DNA of 64,000 nucleotides from Parahalioglobus pacificus (GTDB lineage: Bacteria > Pseudomonadota > Gammaproteobacteria > Pseudomonadales > Halieaceae), in the NCBI RefSeq assembly GCF_014652275.1, contig NZ_BMYM01000002.1, forward strand, positions 558,001 to 622,000, read 5' to 3'. Numbering within the stretch: the first letter of the stretch is position 1; each line of letters starts with the position of its first letter. Both the position numbers and the translations under genes were made by a program. Positions 45,164 through 54,572 of the stretch are shown in pieces. Below the pieces are notes generated by a model. That model had not been told where the DNA came from, did no database searches, and was given only the letters and a program-made list of their open reading frames with translations.

Positions 45164-46744
45164 ATGGCCACAGATACCGACGTTATTGTCATAGGCGCAG
45201 GCCACAACGGCCTGACCTGTGCGGGCTATCTCGCCAAGGCTGGCCTGAAGGTGACTGTGCTGGAGGCCCGCAACAAAGTCGGTGGTGCCGCAGTGACGGA
45301 AGAATTTCATCCGGGCTTCCGCAACTCGGTGTATTCCTACTCAGTCAGCCTGCTGCACCCCAAGGTGATCTCGGATCTGGAACTGGAGTCCCACGGCCTG
45401 GATTTGATGTCGCGCCCCGCGGGCACGTTGAGCCTGCTGGAAAACGACCACCTGCTACTGACGCGTGATGATGCCCAGGCTAACGCTGAGATTGCCCGAT
45501 TCTCCAAACGGGATGCGCAGCGCATGGCCGACTTTGACGAGGGCATTGCTGCGGTTGCGATGGCGGTCCGTGCCCTGGCCGTGGAAGCGCCGCCTAATTT
45601 GGGTGGTGGCTGGCGCGATGCCCTAAATCTTCTGAAAGCGGGCAACATGTTCCGCAAGCTGGACAGCAAGTACCAGACGGTGCTCGCTGAGCTGATGACG
45701 CGCTCGCTGGGCGATTATCTGGACAGCTGGTTTGAAGGCGAAGCACTTAAGGGTGTGTTGGGTCTGGAAGGCGTGATCGGCAACTACGCTGAGCCCTACC
45801 ACGCGGGTACTGCCTATGTGCTGCTCCATCACGCCTTCGGTGAGATCAAAGGTAAGGCCGGCGCCTGGGGTATTGCCCGGGGTGGTATGGGAGCCATCAG
45901 TGAATCCATGGCGTCTTTCGCACGCAGTAAGGGCGCACGTATTGAAACCGAAGCGCCGGTGAGCCACATCCTCCACGACAACGGCAAGGTCCGTGGTGTG
46001 GCTTTGGCAGATGGCCGCGAGATTACTGCCAGGTTCGTTGCGGCGAATGTGCATCCGCAGATTTTGCTGCAGAAGATGCTGGATCAAACCCTGATGGACG
46101 ATGATTCACAGCGTCGCATCGAGAACTATCGCAGCCATTCTGCGACCTTCCGTATGAATGTGGCCTTGTCCGAGCTGCCACAGTTTACGTCCATGGCTGG
46201 GCGGGGCGACGACCACTTTATGGGGGCCATCGAGGTGTGCCCCTCGCTGGGCTATATCCAAGACGCCTACCATGATGCCCGCACCACCGGCTGGTCAAAG
46301 CGGCCAGTGATATCCATGCAAGTTCCCAGCACACAAGACGATTCACTGGCGCCTCCCGGTGGCCATGTAGCCAGCCTTTTCTGCCAGCATTTTCAGCGCC
46401 ATTTACCGGATGGTCGCAGCTGGGACGAGGTGAAGGATGAAGTGGCTGATATGGTGATAGGCACGATTGACCAATACGCACCGAACTTCGCCGCCTCGGT
46501 TGTAGGACGCCAGATCAAAACACCGCTGGATATTGAGCGCGACCTGAACATGGTGGGTGGCGATATCTTCCATGGCGCGTTGCACCTCGACCAGTTCTAT
46601 TCACTGCGTCCGATTCCTGGTCACGCCGACTACAAGATGCCGGTAGAGGGAGTATTTCTCTGTGGGTCCGGCGCCCATCCGGGCGGCGGTGTTAGCGGCC
46701 TGCCAGGTCACAACGCTGCGCGGGCGATTCTGAAGCAGCGTTAA
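45164..46744 (+). CDS. COG1233 FAD oxidoreductase, copy 3
   Basis: This 526-residue flavoprotein has the FAD motif VIGAGHNGLTCAGYLAKAGLKVTVLE, the family segment FHPGFRNSVYSYSVSLLHPKVI, and the C-terminal motif GVFLCGSGAHPGGGVSGLPGHNAA. It is a close paralogue of the copies at 36.1, 37.6 and 48.5 kb. A GGGAG site precedes the ATG. It is followed by the sodium:solute symporter gene, only about 40 bases away, so that carrier may bring in its substrate. Confidence 0.87.
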   Translation: MATDTDVIVIGAGHNGLTCAGYLAKAGLKVTVLEARNKVGGAAVTEEFHPGFRNSVYSYSVSLLHPKVISDLELESHGLDLMSRPAGTLSLLENDHLLLTRDDAQANAEIARFSKRDAQRMADFDEGIAAVAMAVRALAVEAPPNLGGGWRDALNLLKAGNMFRKLDSKYQTVLAELMTRSLGDYLDSWFEGEALKGVLGLEGVIGNYAEPYHAGTAYVLLHHAFGEIKGKAGAWGIARGGMGAISESMASFARSKGARIETEAPVSHILHDNGKVRGVALADGREITARFVAANVHPQILLQKMLDQTLMDDDSQRRIENYRSHSATFRMNVALSELPQFTSMAGRGDDHFMGAIEVCPSLGYIQDAYHDARTTGWSKRPVISMQVPSTQDDSLAPPGGHVASLFCQHFQRHLPDGRSWDEVKDEVADMVIGTIDQYAPNFAASVVGRQIKTPLDIERDLNMVGGDIFHGALHLDQFYSLRPIPGHADYKMPVEGVFLCGSGAHPGGGVSGLPGHNAARAILKQR

Positions 46745-46786
46745 GGCGCGTGTTACTGAGCGGCATTCGCAGGGGAGGTTAGGGTC

Positions 46787-48538
46787 ATCGATAGCTACAC
46801 CATAACCATCATCGCCTGCACGGCCGTCTTCATTATTGTTGGCAGCTACAGCGGCCGAGGGGTAAAGCAACTCGACGATTACTTTGTGGCCGGCCGTAGG
46901 GCGCCCACAATGCTGATCGTTGGCACCCTGGTCGCCAGTGTGTTCAGCACCTCCATCTTCCTCGGCGAGGCCGGCTTTACCTACGATGGCTGGATGGGGC
47001 CCTACATCCTTCTCCCGGGTATTGCTGTGGCTGGCTACGTCTACGGCGCATTGTTGTTCGGCACGTTTTTGCGGCGCAGCCGTGCAACCACAGTGGCCGA
47101 TTTTCTGGGTCAGCGCTTCCAGAGTCGGCGAGTGCAGCAGGCGGCAGGCGCTACTATTATCCTCGGCCTTGGCGGTTACCTGCTGGTTGTTACCCAGGGT
47201 GCCGCTATTCTGTTGGCCGACCTCACGGCACTGACCTATACGCAAGCGCTGGTGGCGGCCTGGCTGAGTTATACGCTGTTTACCCTCTACGCCGGCTCGC
47301 GTGGCGTGATCATCACCGACACCCTGATGTTCGGCCTCTTCGGTGTGGCAACCGTCATATTTTTTATCGTAATTCTGCAGGATCTGGGTGGTGCCACCAC
47401 AGCCGTGGAAACGCTAACCCGGGAACAGCCCAAGCCTGACATTACGGCCTGGCATGGCACCATTGGTGAAGGCTCCGAGTGGGCCACCGCCCTGGATTTC
47501 CTTATCTGGGTGCTGATCATCGATATGTGCTGGGGCGTGGTCTATGCAGTCAGCCCCTGGCAGGCCAGTCGCCACTTGATGGCGCGCAACGAACACGTGG
47601 TTCTGCGCTCGGCGATTTATGCCTGTTTCGCTGTGATCTTCATGCAGTTGATGATTTACGGTTTGGGCGGGCTTATCAATCTGTACAACAGCGATATCAC
47701 GCCCTCGGAAACAGTGATCATTTGGGCGGCGAAAACCCAGGTGCCCCAGATACTGGGTGCTTTGCTGTTGGCGGGAATTCTGGCCGCGGCGCTGTCCTCT
47801 GCCTCCACCTTTCTCTCGCTGGTGGGCTTCAGCGTCAGCAACGACATTACTTCAACCCCGCGGGAGCTTACGGTTAACAAAACGCGGGCACTGGTTCTGC
47901 TGACAGGCTTGGTGGTGTTGGTGGCCACTTTCTGGGTGCCGCCCAACGTGTTCTGGATCATGCTCTTTATCGGCACGGTGTTCGCATCCTCCTGGGGCCC
48001 GGTAGGCTTCATGAGTATTTGGAGTGATCGCATTACCGCCGATGGGGCATTTTGGGGGATCGTGTTCGGATTTTTTGGGAATGTGATTCCCGCTGCTGTG
48101 CAGACCCTCGGGCTTATTGATCTGCCGGTATACCTGGACCCGGCGATACTTGGTGCTGTTGCCAGCATTGCCGCCATTCTGATCGTATCCCGCCGCGGCA
48201 CCGTCTCCGACAGTGAAAGACGCTATCGTCTCCAGCTGTTGGAGACCCCGGCGGAAGACCGCGACGCCCGTAAGGTGCGCACAACCCTCATCGCACCCGT
48301 GCTCCTGGTGATTTACGGACTGGTGATGCCGGGACTGCTCTTGTATTGGTACGTGGTTCCCTATCAGCGTGGGGCAGGAACCTTGCTCCCTGACGGCTCC
48401 TTAAACTGGGGCCAGGCGGAAGTCTGGGTAGCGTTTGGTCCGGGTATTCTCTTTGTGCCGCTGGGCGTGATTAGCGCCATCGTTATCTGGCGGCGCTATA
48501 GCCCAGCGGTCGAGGTACCGACTGCAGCCGGCGCCTAA
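46787..48538 (+). CDS. Sodium:solute symporter (SSS family) with no canonical start codon
   Basis: This carrier would import an organic solute with sodium. The reading frame from GTG at 46886 (550 residues) begins in the middle of the conserved segment LDDYFVAGRRAP, so it misses the first membrane helix. Upstream in the same frame, after the stop at 46757-46759, the sequence reads DSYTITIIACTAVFIIVGSY, which is a proper first helix. That stretch has no ATG, GTG or TTG. GGGGAGG at 46772-46778 is well placed for an ATC codon at 46787, which I use as the start. The protein would have about 13 helices. Sequence error or loss of a start codon are alternatives. Confidence 0.8.
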   Translation: MDSYTITIIACTAVFIIVGSYSGRGVKQLDDYFVAGRRAPTMLIVGTLVASVFSTSIFLGEAGFTYDGWMGPYILLPGIAVAGYVYGALLFGTFLRRSRATTVADFLGQRFQSRRVQQAAGATIILGLGGYLLVVTQGAAILLADLTALTYTQALVAAWLSYTLFTLYAGSRGVIITDTLMFGLFGVATVIFFIVILQDLGGATTAVETLTREQPKPDITAWHGTIGEGSEWATALDFLIWVLIIDMCWGVVYAVSPWQASRHLMARNEHVVLRSAIYACFAVIFMQLMIYGLGGLINLYNSDITPSETVIIWAAKTQVPQILGALLLAGILAAALSSASTFLSLVGFSVSNDITSTPRELTVNKTRALVLLTGLVVLVATFWVPPNVFWIMLFIGTVFASSWGPVGFMSIWSDRITADGAFWGIVFGFFGNVIPAAVQTLGLIDLPVYLDPAILGAVASIAAILIVSRRGTVSDSERRYRLQLLETPAEDRDARKVRTTLIAPVLLVIYGLVMPGLLLYWYVVPYQRGAGTLLPDGSLNWGQAEVWVAFGPGILFVPLGVISAIVIWRRYSPAVEVPTAAGA

Positions 48539-50133
48539 CGTCGGTCTTTAATGATGCGACGAGCGGCGTTGTGCCCCGGCGCGCCGGTAACGCCACCGCC
48601 CGGGTGTGTGCCTGAGCCGCAGAGATAAAGGCCCGGCACCGGGGTGCCATATTGCGCGGCTCCCGGGTGTGGTCTCGCACTGTACAATTGATCGGGCTCC
48701 ATCCTGCCATGGCATATATCGCCGCGAGTCATGCCAAACAGGCGCTCAAGGTCCAGCGGCGTCAGGCACTGTGCGTGCACCAGGATATCGTCGAGATTTG
48801 GGATGAATCGTTTAACGTGCGAGAGGATGTTGCTGACAACCTCCGGCTTCTTGTCATCCCACTGCGCACCGTCTGCCAGATCGTAGGGCATGTACTTACA
48901 CAACAGGCTCATTACGTGTGTGCCCGGCTCTGCGGTCAGTGAATCGTCGATGGTGCTGGGTATGATGGCTTCGATAATGGGCGGATCAGCGGGAAGTCCC
49001 GCTCTGGATGCGCCGAAGGCCTGATCAAGGTGCGCCATGCTCTCAATGAAAGTGATGCTGGCTTGGTGCTGCGGCCCCTGGCCACTGCCCGGGATCGCCG
49101 CAAACTCCGGCAGGCCTTTCAGGGCTAAATTCATACGCAGCGATGCCGATTCCTGCCGGAACGCCGAGATGTCTTTCGCAAAGGCCTCCGGCAAGTGCTC
49201 CTTGCCAAGCAGTGTCAGGAATGTGCGCTTGGGGTCCGTATTGGCGGCAACAATATCGCTGAGCAGCTGTGTGCCATCGCCGAGCGTGACGCCTGTGACG
49301 CGACCCTTGGCGTCCAGGTCGATACTGGCAACGGGTGCGTCCGTGCGTATGTCTACGCCCTTATCCCTGGCTGAGGCCGCCATGGCCTGGGTAATCGCAC
49401 CCATGCCGCCCCGGACAACACCCCAGGCACCCTTGCGACCAGCAATCTCGCCCACTGCATGGTGCAGCATGGCAAGGCTGGCGCCGGGCTGGGTAAGAGG
49501 CGCGTAATTGGCGGGCATGATGTGTGCCGCCACCATGGCTTTGACCTTGGGGCTTTCAAACCAGCGATCGATGATGCTTTGAGGCGCACCAATGAAAAAC
49601 TGCATCAGGCGCCAGCGCGCGTCGGCATCCAGCTGGTACACATCCATACCCAGCTTCATGGCTTCCATCAGGTCTGCCATGCCGCCGCCGTGTAGCTTCG
49701 GTGGCTCTTTCAGCCACTGCTTGGCCAACAGATCGCCGACGATTTCGATACTGTGCTCAAAGCCCAGCATCGCGTCATAGTCGGTATCGGAAAACTTGGC
49801 GAACTGCGCTCGATCTTGGGCCTCATCTCCGTTGAGCAGCAGGTAGTCGCCTGAGCTGTCCAGATACAGGGAGTTTTCCAGCAGCAGTGGCTCATAGCCA
49901 TACTTCTGTAGCGCGAGGTCATCGACCACTTCTTGGCGCAGCAGGCTGACGACGTAGGAGGCCAGTGAGTTGGTATATCCGGGATGGAACTCCTCCGTGA
50001 CCGCGGCACCACCCACCACGGGCCGCTGCTCCAGAACGCAGACACGCATGCCGTCCATGGCGAGGTAGTTCGCCGTTGTGAGTCCGTTATGGCCGCCACC
50101 GATAACAATGGCGTCGAAATGGGTCGCTGTCAT
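48535..50133 (-). CDS. COG1233 FAD oxidoreductase, copy 4
   Basis: This 532-residue flavoprotein has the FAD motif VIGGGHNGLTTANYLAMDGMRVCVLE, FHPGYTNSLASYVVSLLRQEVV, and the C-terminal motif GLYLCGSGTHPGGGVTGAPGHNAA. It is most like copy 3 in the N-terminal third. It converges with the symporter gene with a four-base overlap at the stops, so it is under separate control. The ATG at 50133 gives the FAD motif its usual position near residue 10. Confidence 0.87.
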   Translation of the reverse strand: MTATHFDAIVIGGGHNGLTTANYLAMDGMRVCVLEQRPVVGGAAVTEEFHPGYTNSLASYVVSLLRQEVVDDLALQKYGYEPLLLENSLYLDSSGDYLLLNGDEAQDRAQFAKFSDTDYDAMLGFEHSIEIVGDLLAKQWLKEPPKLHGGGMADLMEAMKLGMDVYQLDADARWRLMQFFIGAPQSIIDRWFESPKVKAMVAAHIMPANYAPLTQPGASLAMLHHAVGEIAGRKGAWGVVRGGMGAITQAMAASARDKGVDIRTDAPVASIDLDAKGRVTGVTLGDGTQLLSDIVAANTDPKRTFLTLLGKEHLPEAFAKDISAFRQESASLRMNLALKGLPEFAAIPGSGQGPQHQASITFIESMAHLDQAFGASRAGLPADPPIIEAIIPSTIDDSLTAEPGTHVMSLLCKYMPYDLADGAQWDDKKPEVVSNILSHVKRFIPNLDDILVHAQCLTPLDLERLFGMTRGDICHGRMEPDQLYSARPHPGAAQYGTPVPGLYLCGSGTHPGGGVTGAPGHNAARRIIKDRR

Positions 50134-50192
50134 GATTCTTGCCTGCCAGATTCAGACCGCCAATAGTAGCGTGATTCCCGCTAATGCAGGCG

Positions 50193-50208
50193 CTCGCCTA
50201 TAGGCGAG
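50193..50208. other. Short stem-loop upstream of the copy 4 flavoprotein gene
   Basis: The 6-bp stem CTCGCC-TATA-GGCGAG lies 60 bases upstream of the minus-strand ATG at 50133. It is a perfect palindrome and could be a regulator site. Nothing else recognisable is in this 160-base gap. Confidence 0.3.
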
Positions 50209-50292
50209 TAAAGCAGCTGCAGAGGGGCTATCCGCTGCAGGGTGCGTGCTAATATGTACATTGCGACAACAACAAGAATAAGGATTCGCTCA

Positions 50293-50647
50293 ATGCGTGC
50301 AGGCACACTTCTGGCAGCTGTGGTTTGTCTCCTCTTTCCTTAGGCCTCTGACGAATTGCTCACTGCAGTGTTGACCGAGCAGCAGGCCTTCAAGAGCGGC
50401 GACTGTGACACGGTCATTGCGATGATGGCGCCTGACATGACGTTCTGCCAACACCCGCAAAATGAGTCGGGAGCAGGTTGATGACTTTTGCCGCAAGATT
50501 AAGCGGCCTTTTGGTGCTGGTGGAGACCCGATCTCACATACGGTGACGCCCCATCTGGTTCAGCCTGGATTGGGTTATACGGTGCGCGATTTTACCTGGC
50601 ATGATGCCAATGGTGTGGTGGTGTACGAAATCGTGTCTAAGCTGTGA
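50293..50647 (+). pseudogene. Broken secreted SnoaL-like protein
   Basis: From ATG at 50293 the frame gives a signal-like sequence MRAGTLLAAVVCLLFP, then a TAG at 50341, then ASDELLTAVLTEQQAFKSGD and APDMTFCQHPQ, typical of an NTF2/SnoaL-like secreted protein. The match then shifts by one frame near 50460 and continues as SREQVDDFCRKIKRPFG and VRDFTWHDANGVVVYEIVSKL to a TGA at 50645. One nonsense codon and one frameshift are therefore needed to explain it. The frames on both sides keep protein-like sequence, so the decay looks recent. Confidence 0.7.
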
Positions 50648-50769
50648 TCCAAGGCCAGTGGCCGGTGGTAGATTATTCACTTTCGGTCGACGGTGTTGCC
50701 GCAGCCGCCTGCGAAGTGATTGCTGCTGAGCAGGTGACGAACAGGTGCATAGCCAGCGGTGTTGCGTAG

Positions 50770-51600
50770 GTATATATCAGCGGCGTCGGCGTACAGGGCT
50801 CCTATGCCCACAAGCGCGTGTATGATCCTGTGATTCAGGCGTTGTCAGGCGCAACAGATGTTCAGACGGATCGTGCAAGCGGTGGGCCGCAGATGTTTCA
50901 CATAATTGTGACTGACAAGGTCACCTCTCTTTCCGCCGCCCAGGCAATTAGCGCTGCGCTGTTTGTTCGCTAGCGCCACGGTCAAGGCCAGCACATACGC
51001 CTGTCCATGCCGGATGCCATGCTATCTCTCTTCTGGCCCGAGGGCATGATTGGGCTGACCTATGCCGACATGGAAACCGATGCGACGAAGTTTCAGGGGA
51101 CAATGGACCTGATCTACCAAACCAAGGACGGGTATATCACGGCGGGCGCAGGGTCCAATAGAGAGGGGGCAGGGATGTGTCGTGCGCTGGATCTCGAACC
51201 GTTGATAGACGATGAGCGCTTCAGTACGGCTGGCGCGCGTTTTGCCAATCCTGAGGAGCGCAAGACGATAACCGCCGAGGCAATTCTGGCCTGGGATGCT
51301 GATGCCGTGTTGAAGCGGCTGGATGAAGAGGGCGTGCCCTGCGCGCCACTATTGAGCCGAATGGAGCTGATGCGGCATGAGCAGATTATTGCTAATGATT
51401 CGATACAACGTTTGGAGTTTGCCGACTTTGGCGAGGTTCGCCAGGCACGACCGGCCGCGCAGTTCGATAAAACTCCAGCCAGCATTGATAGACCGGCTCC
51501 GCAATTAGGCGAGCACACGCGAGAAGTCCTTCAGGGGCTGGGTTACAGCGGGGCGGACATTTCGCAGTGGGCGGCTGCCGGCAAAATTGGATTAGCCTGA
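50770..51600 (+). pseudogene. CaiB/BaiF CoA-transferase fragment
   Basis: The frame reads ISGVGVQGSYAHKRVYDP from about 50779, a conserved middle segment of family III CoA-transferases. It then has an in-frame TAG at 50971 and continues RHGQGQHIRLSMPDAML through the C-terminal half to 51600. About the first 115 residues expected for the family, with the catalytic aspartate region, are missing, and another TAG lies at 50767. An open frame of 197 codons remains from ATG at 51007 and may be called as a gene, but it lacks the active-site half. It is a decayed gene. Confidence 0.75.
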
Positions 51601-51622
51601 ATAACGAGGACGGGATTTGATC

Positions 51623-52390
51623 ATGGAAAAAGTATGTTTAGTGCTCGGTGCTGGCGCCGGAATTGGCGGCAGCGTTGGCAAAAAGTTCGCGCAGGAAGGC
51701 TATCACGCAGCTCTTGCACGGCGCAGCGACGAGGCGGGTTTGAATGCCATGGTCAGCGATATTCAGGCGCAGGGCGGCTCTGCCAGTGGGCATCTGGTGA
51801 ATGCTGTAAAACCCGATGCTATCGAGAATCTGATCGCGGAAGTGGAGGCGATTGGGCCTATCGAGGTGGTCCTGTTCAACCTGGGCGCCCAGATAGGCAA
51901 TCGCTCCTTGGAGGATACTCCCCTAAAGACGTTTGAACTGGGCTGGCAGATGGCCTGCAATGGTCTGTTCCGTTTGGCCAAGGTGGTGATCCCCTTGATG
52001 GTGGCACGCGGTGGTGGCACCTTGCTCGTTACCTCCGCGACGGCGGCAGTGCGAGGGAATGAGGGTCAGCATTCTCACGCTGCAGCGATGGGCGGTCGGC
52101 GCATGTTGTGCCAGTCGCTCAATGCCGAGTATGCCCGGCAGGGCATTCATGTGGCGCATATTCTGATCGATGGCGCGGTGGACGCCCCGGACACCTTGGG
52201 CAAGATGCTGGGCGCGGAAAACTTTGCCAAGCTCCGAGAAGCACGGGGTATGGGTAATGACGGCCTGCTCCTACCGGAGAAGATGGCAGAAACCTACTAC
52301 CATGTTTCTCAGCAGCACCGCTCAGCCTGGACCCACGAGCTGGACCTGCGCGCTTTCTCAGACCTGGCCTGGTGGAATCACGCACCCTGA
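51623..52390 (+). CDS. Atypical SDR-family protein lacking catalytic Tyr and Lys
   Basis: This 255-residue Rossmann protein has an SDR fold with the N-terminal motif LGAGAGIGGSVGKKF and NLGAQIGN in the NAG position. At the active site, where the related SDR group has a FASAKFALRALAQS-type segment, this protein reads HAAAMGGRRMLCQS, so the lysine is replaced by methionine and no Tyr-x3-Lys motif is present. It may be a binding or regulatory protein, or use another mechanism. A TTG start six bases upstream is also possible. It follows the CoA-transferase pseudogene by 22 bases, so its operon may have been damaged. Confidence 0.82.
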   Translation: MEKVCLVLGAGAGIGGSVGKKFAQEGYHAALARRSDEAGLNAMVSDIQAQGGSASGHLVNAVKPDAIENLIAEVEAIGPIEVVLFNLGAQIGNRSLEDTPLKTFELGWQMACNGLFRLAKVVIPLMVARGGGTLLVTSATAAVRGNEGQHSHAAAMGGRRMLCQSLNAEYARQGIHVAHILIDGAVDAPDTLGKMLGAENFAKLREARGMGNDGLLLPEKMAETYYHVSQQHRSAWTHELDLRAFSDLAWWNHAP

Positions 52391-52432
52391 AACAGCGAAT
52401 CACCTGAACACAGCTAACAAGGAGGAATAATA

Positions 52433-53278
52433 ATGAGCCTGACTGTGACACCTTCGGGCGCTGCCTGTGGCGCAACCGTGACCGGTCTGGATTTGTGCCA
52501 GCCCTTATCCGATGACCTTGTGGCCGAGTTGCGCCTACACTGGCTCACACACAAAGTGCTGGCGTTTCCCGATCAACCCTTAACCGATGATGACCTGGAA
52601 CGGGTCACGCGCTGTTTTGGCGAGTTGGGAGAAGATCCGTTTTTTGGGCACATCGAAGGACATGAGCACATCAGCGCGATTCAGCGCCGAGCTGACGAGA
52701 CCACGCCGATTTTTGCAGAGATATTTCACTCCGATTGGAGCTTCATGCCGCTGCCGCCGGCGGGTACTGCTCTCTTCGGTATTACGATTCCTCCGCAGGG
52801 CGGAGATACGCTATTTGCCGACCAGGTGATGGCCTACCAGCAAATGCCTGATGAACTGCGCCAAAAGGTGGAAGGCTTGACGGCAGTGCACTCTGCGGCT
52901 CGCGGTTACGCCCCGGACGGGTTGTACGGGGACAATGATCAGGCCAGTGGACGCAGCATGCAGATCCTGCCAAGTGAGAAAGCCAGGGAGAAACATCGAC
53001 ACCCGCTGGTAAGAACTCACCGGGAAACGGGCGAGAAGGCTCTGTTCTCAAGCGCGGCTTACATCAAGGAATTTGTTGGTCTGTCACCGGAGGAGAGCGA
53101 GAGCCTGTTGGTGGAGTTGTACCTGCATCAGTCCCAAGAGGCTTTTGTCTATCGGCACCAGTGGTCAGCCAATATGCTGGTGATGTGGGACAACCGCTCA
53201 TTGCTGCACTCGGCCACGGGTGGCTACGATGGCTATGACCGGTTGCTGCACCGCACAACTATCGCCGATGTTGCCTAA
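52433..53278 (+). CDS. TauD/TfdA-family 2-oxoglutarate Fe(II) dioxygenase
   Basis: This 281-residue enzyme hydroxylates a small sulfonate, aryl ether or related acid with 2-oxoglutarate and oxygen. The iron ligands His99 and Asp101 are in FHSDWSF, the distal histidine is in RSLLHSATGGY, and the 2-oxoglutarate arginine is in LLHRTTI. It is 42 bases downstream of the atypical SDR, after an AAGGAGG-type ribosome site, and converges with the MFS gene with a four-base overlap. Substrate is not predictable from sequence. Confidence 0.9.
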   Translation: MSLTVTPSGAACGATVTGLDLCQPLSDDLVAELRLHWLTHKVLAFPDQPLTDDDLERVTRCFGELGEDPFFGHIEGHEHISAIQRRADETTPIFAEIFHSDWSFMPLPPAGTALFGITIPPQGGDTLFADQVMAYQQMPDELRQKVEGLTAVHSAARGYAPDGLYGDNDQASGRSMQILPSEKAREKHRHPLVRTHRETGEKALFSSAAYIKEFVGLSPEESESLLVELYLHQSQEAFVYRHQWSANMLVMWDNRSLLHSATGGYDGYDRLLHRTTIADVA

Positions 53279-54519
53279 GAGGCGTCAGCCAGCGCCGGAA
53301 TAATGCGGCGCAGCTTGAGGTACATTATCAGGTAGATAGCAAAGCCCACCAGGGATGCGATGGCGCACATGATGAATACGCTGCCATAGCCCATGCCTGC
53401 CGCCAGAATGGATGCGGCCAGGTTCGGCCCCAGAATCTGGCCCAAACCTTGCGCGCCCGGCAGCAATGCAGCAAACCGACCCGAGTGATCGACGTTGGCA
53501 ATGGTCGCCGACTGGTAGACATCAACGAAGATCCAGCAGAAGTTGAAGGCAAACATACTGATCATCACATTGATGTTGCCTATACCGTTGGCCAGCATGC
53601 CCACAATGATGGCCTGAAACACCAGCGTTACCATCAATGGTCGTGCCAGTCCGTAGCGGTTGGAGATCAAGGTCGCGCAGGCGCAGCCGATGACCGAGAA
53701 CACCGACGTGTACACCAGCAGCTGACCCACCCAGTCGGGGTCCGCGGCGGAATCCGCTGCAGCCAGTTCTATATAGGTCCAATAGGCACCAATGTTGAGG
53801 TAGGTAAACAGCACTGCGCCCAGTACCAGCCAGGGTACCGAACGGGGTATGTGCTGCTGTTCGGTGTGATGGCTGTGGTCAGCTTCCTCCACGTCTACCG
53901 TGACAGTCAGCGATTTCTCCACAGGTCGCGCTGGCAGCCAGGCGAGGAAGGGCAGTGCCAGCAGATACGTGCCAATGAAGAACAGATAGATTTCATGCAT
54001 CTCAAGCTTGGGAAACAGATACAGCTCGCCGCCCTGGGAGAATGCGAATGTGAACAACAGAATATTGAAGGCCCGCGCTGGTTTGGCGGTGCCCGCCAGG
54101 GTGGCGATAGCGACAGCCGTGAAGGCGCCGCTTCCCACACCCGCGATCAGTCGAAGCCACAGGGTTTCCTCATAGCTCACCATCACCATGCACAGGCCAT
54201 TGGCCGCTACAGCAATCGCGGCCGAGATCAGCACCAGTAATCGCCGGTTAACACGGGCGACGAACAGCGAAACCACCACGGCTCCCAGAGAGAATCCCCC
54301 GAGATCAGCGCCGGCGATCCGACCCACTTGCACCTCCGTGAAGCCCAGAAGTTCCACCCAGGCGGTGGAGATCACGGGAATGCCCACCATCACGCCGTAG
54401 CCCACCAGTGCCATGTAGATAGCCAGCACCACAGAGCGCCAGCCATCGAAGATGGTGCTCTCGTGAACCGGGCTGACGTTGAGGCCCTGTGTGGGTAGGG
54501 AGATACGGGGTTGGCTCAT
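53275..54519 (-). CDS. MFS transporter
   Basis: This 414-residue carrier has 12 predicted helices in two halves with a central hydrophilic loop (about residues 200-225) containing a His-rich patch DHSHHTEQQH. The first half has the MFS pattern GADLGGFSLGAVVVSLFVARVNRR. It lies 53 bases downstream of the exported Rossmann gene and probably ends the SpdH-like operon, where it could bring the cleavage product into the cell. The direction of transport is not known. Confidence 0.88.
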   Translation of the reverse strand: MSQPRISLPTQGLNVSPVHESTIFDGWRSVVLAIYMALVGYGVMVGIPVISTAWVELLGFTEVQVGRIAGADLGGFSLGAVVVSLFVARVNRRLLVLISAAIAVAANGLCMVMVSYEETLWLRLIAGVGSGAFTAVAIATLAGTAKPARAFNILLFTFAFSQGGELYLFPKLEMHEIYLFFIGTYLLALPFLAWLPARPVEKSLTVTVDVEEADHSHHTEQQHIPRSVPWLVLGAVLFTYLNIGAYWTYIELAAADSAADPDWVGQLLVYTSVFSVIGCACATLISNRYGLARPLMVTLVFQAIIVGMLANGIGNINVMISMFAFNFCWIFVDVYQSATIANVDHSGRFAALLPGAQGLGQILGPNLAASILAAGMGYGSVFIMCAIASLVGFAIYLIMYLKLRRIIPALADAS

Positions 54520-54572
54520 ACCTTGATTCTTCTTATCTGTGCGTCTAAAGGGCCAGCGTTTTCAATAACAGC

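Noticed and set aside
36070-50133. Carotenoid synthesis cluster suggested by phytoene-desaturase-like genes
   Set aside because: No crtB, crtE or crtY type gene is present; neighbours are amine-catabolic.
53449-54240. 263-codon plus-strand open frame opposite the MFS gene
   Set aside because: The translation is polar and His/Gln-rich, as expected for the reverse of hydrophobic codons; the minus strand is a clear MFS carrier.
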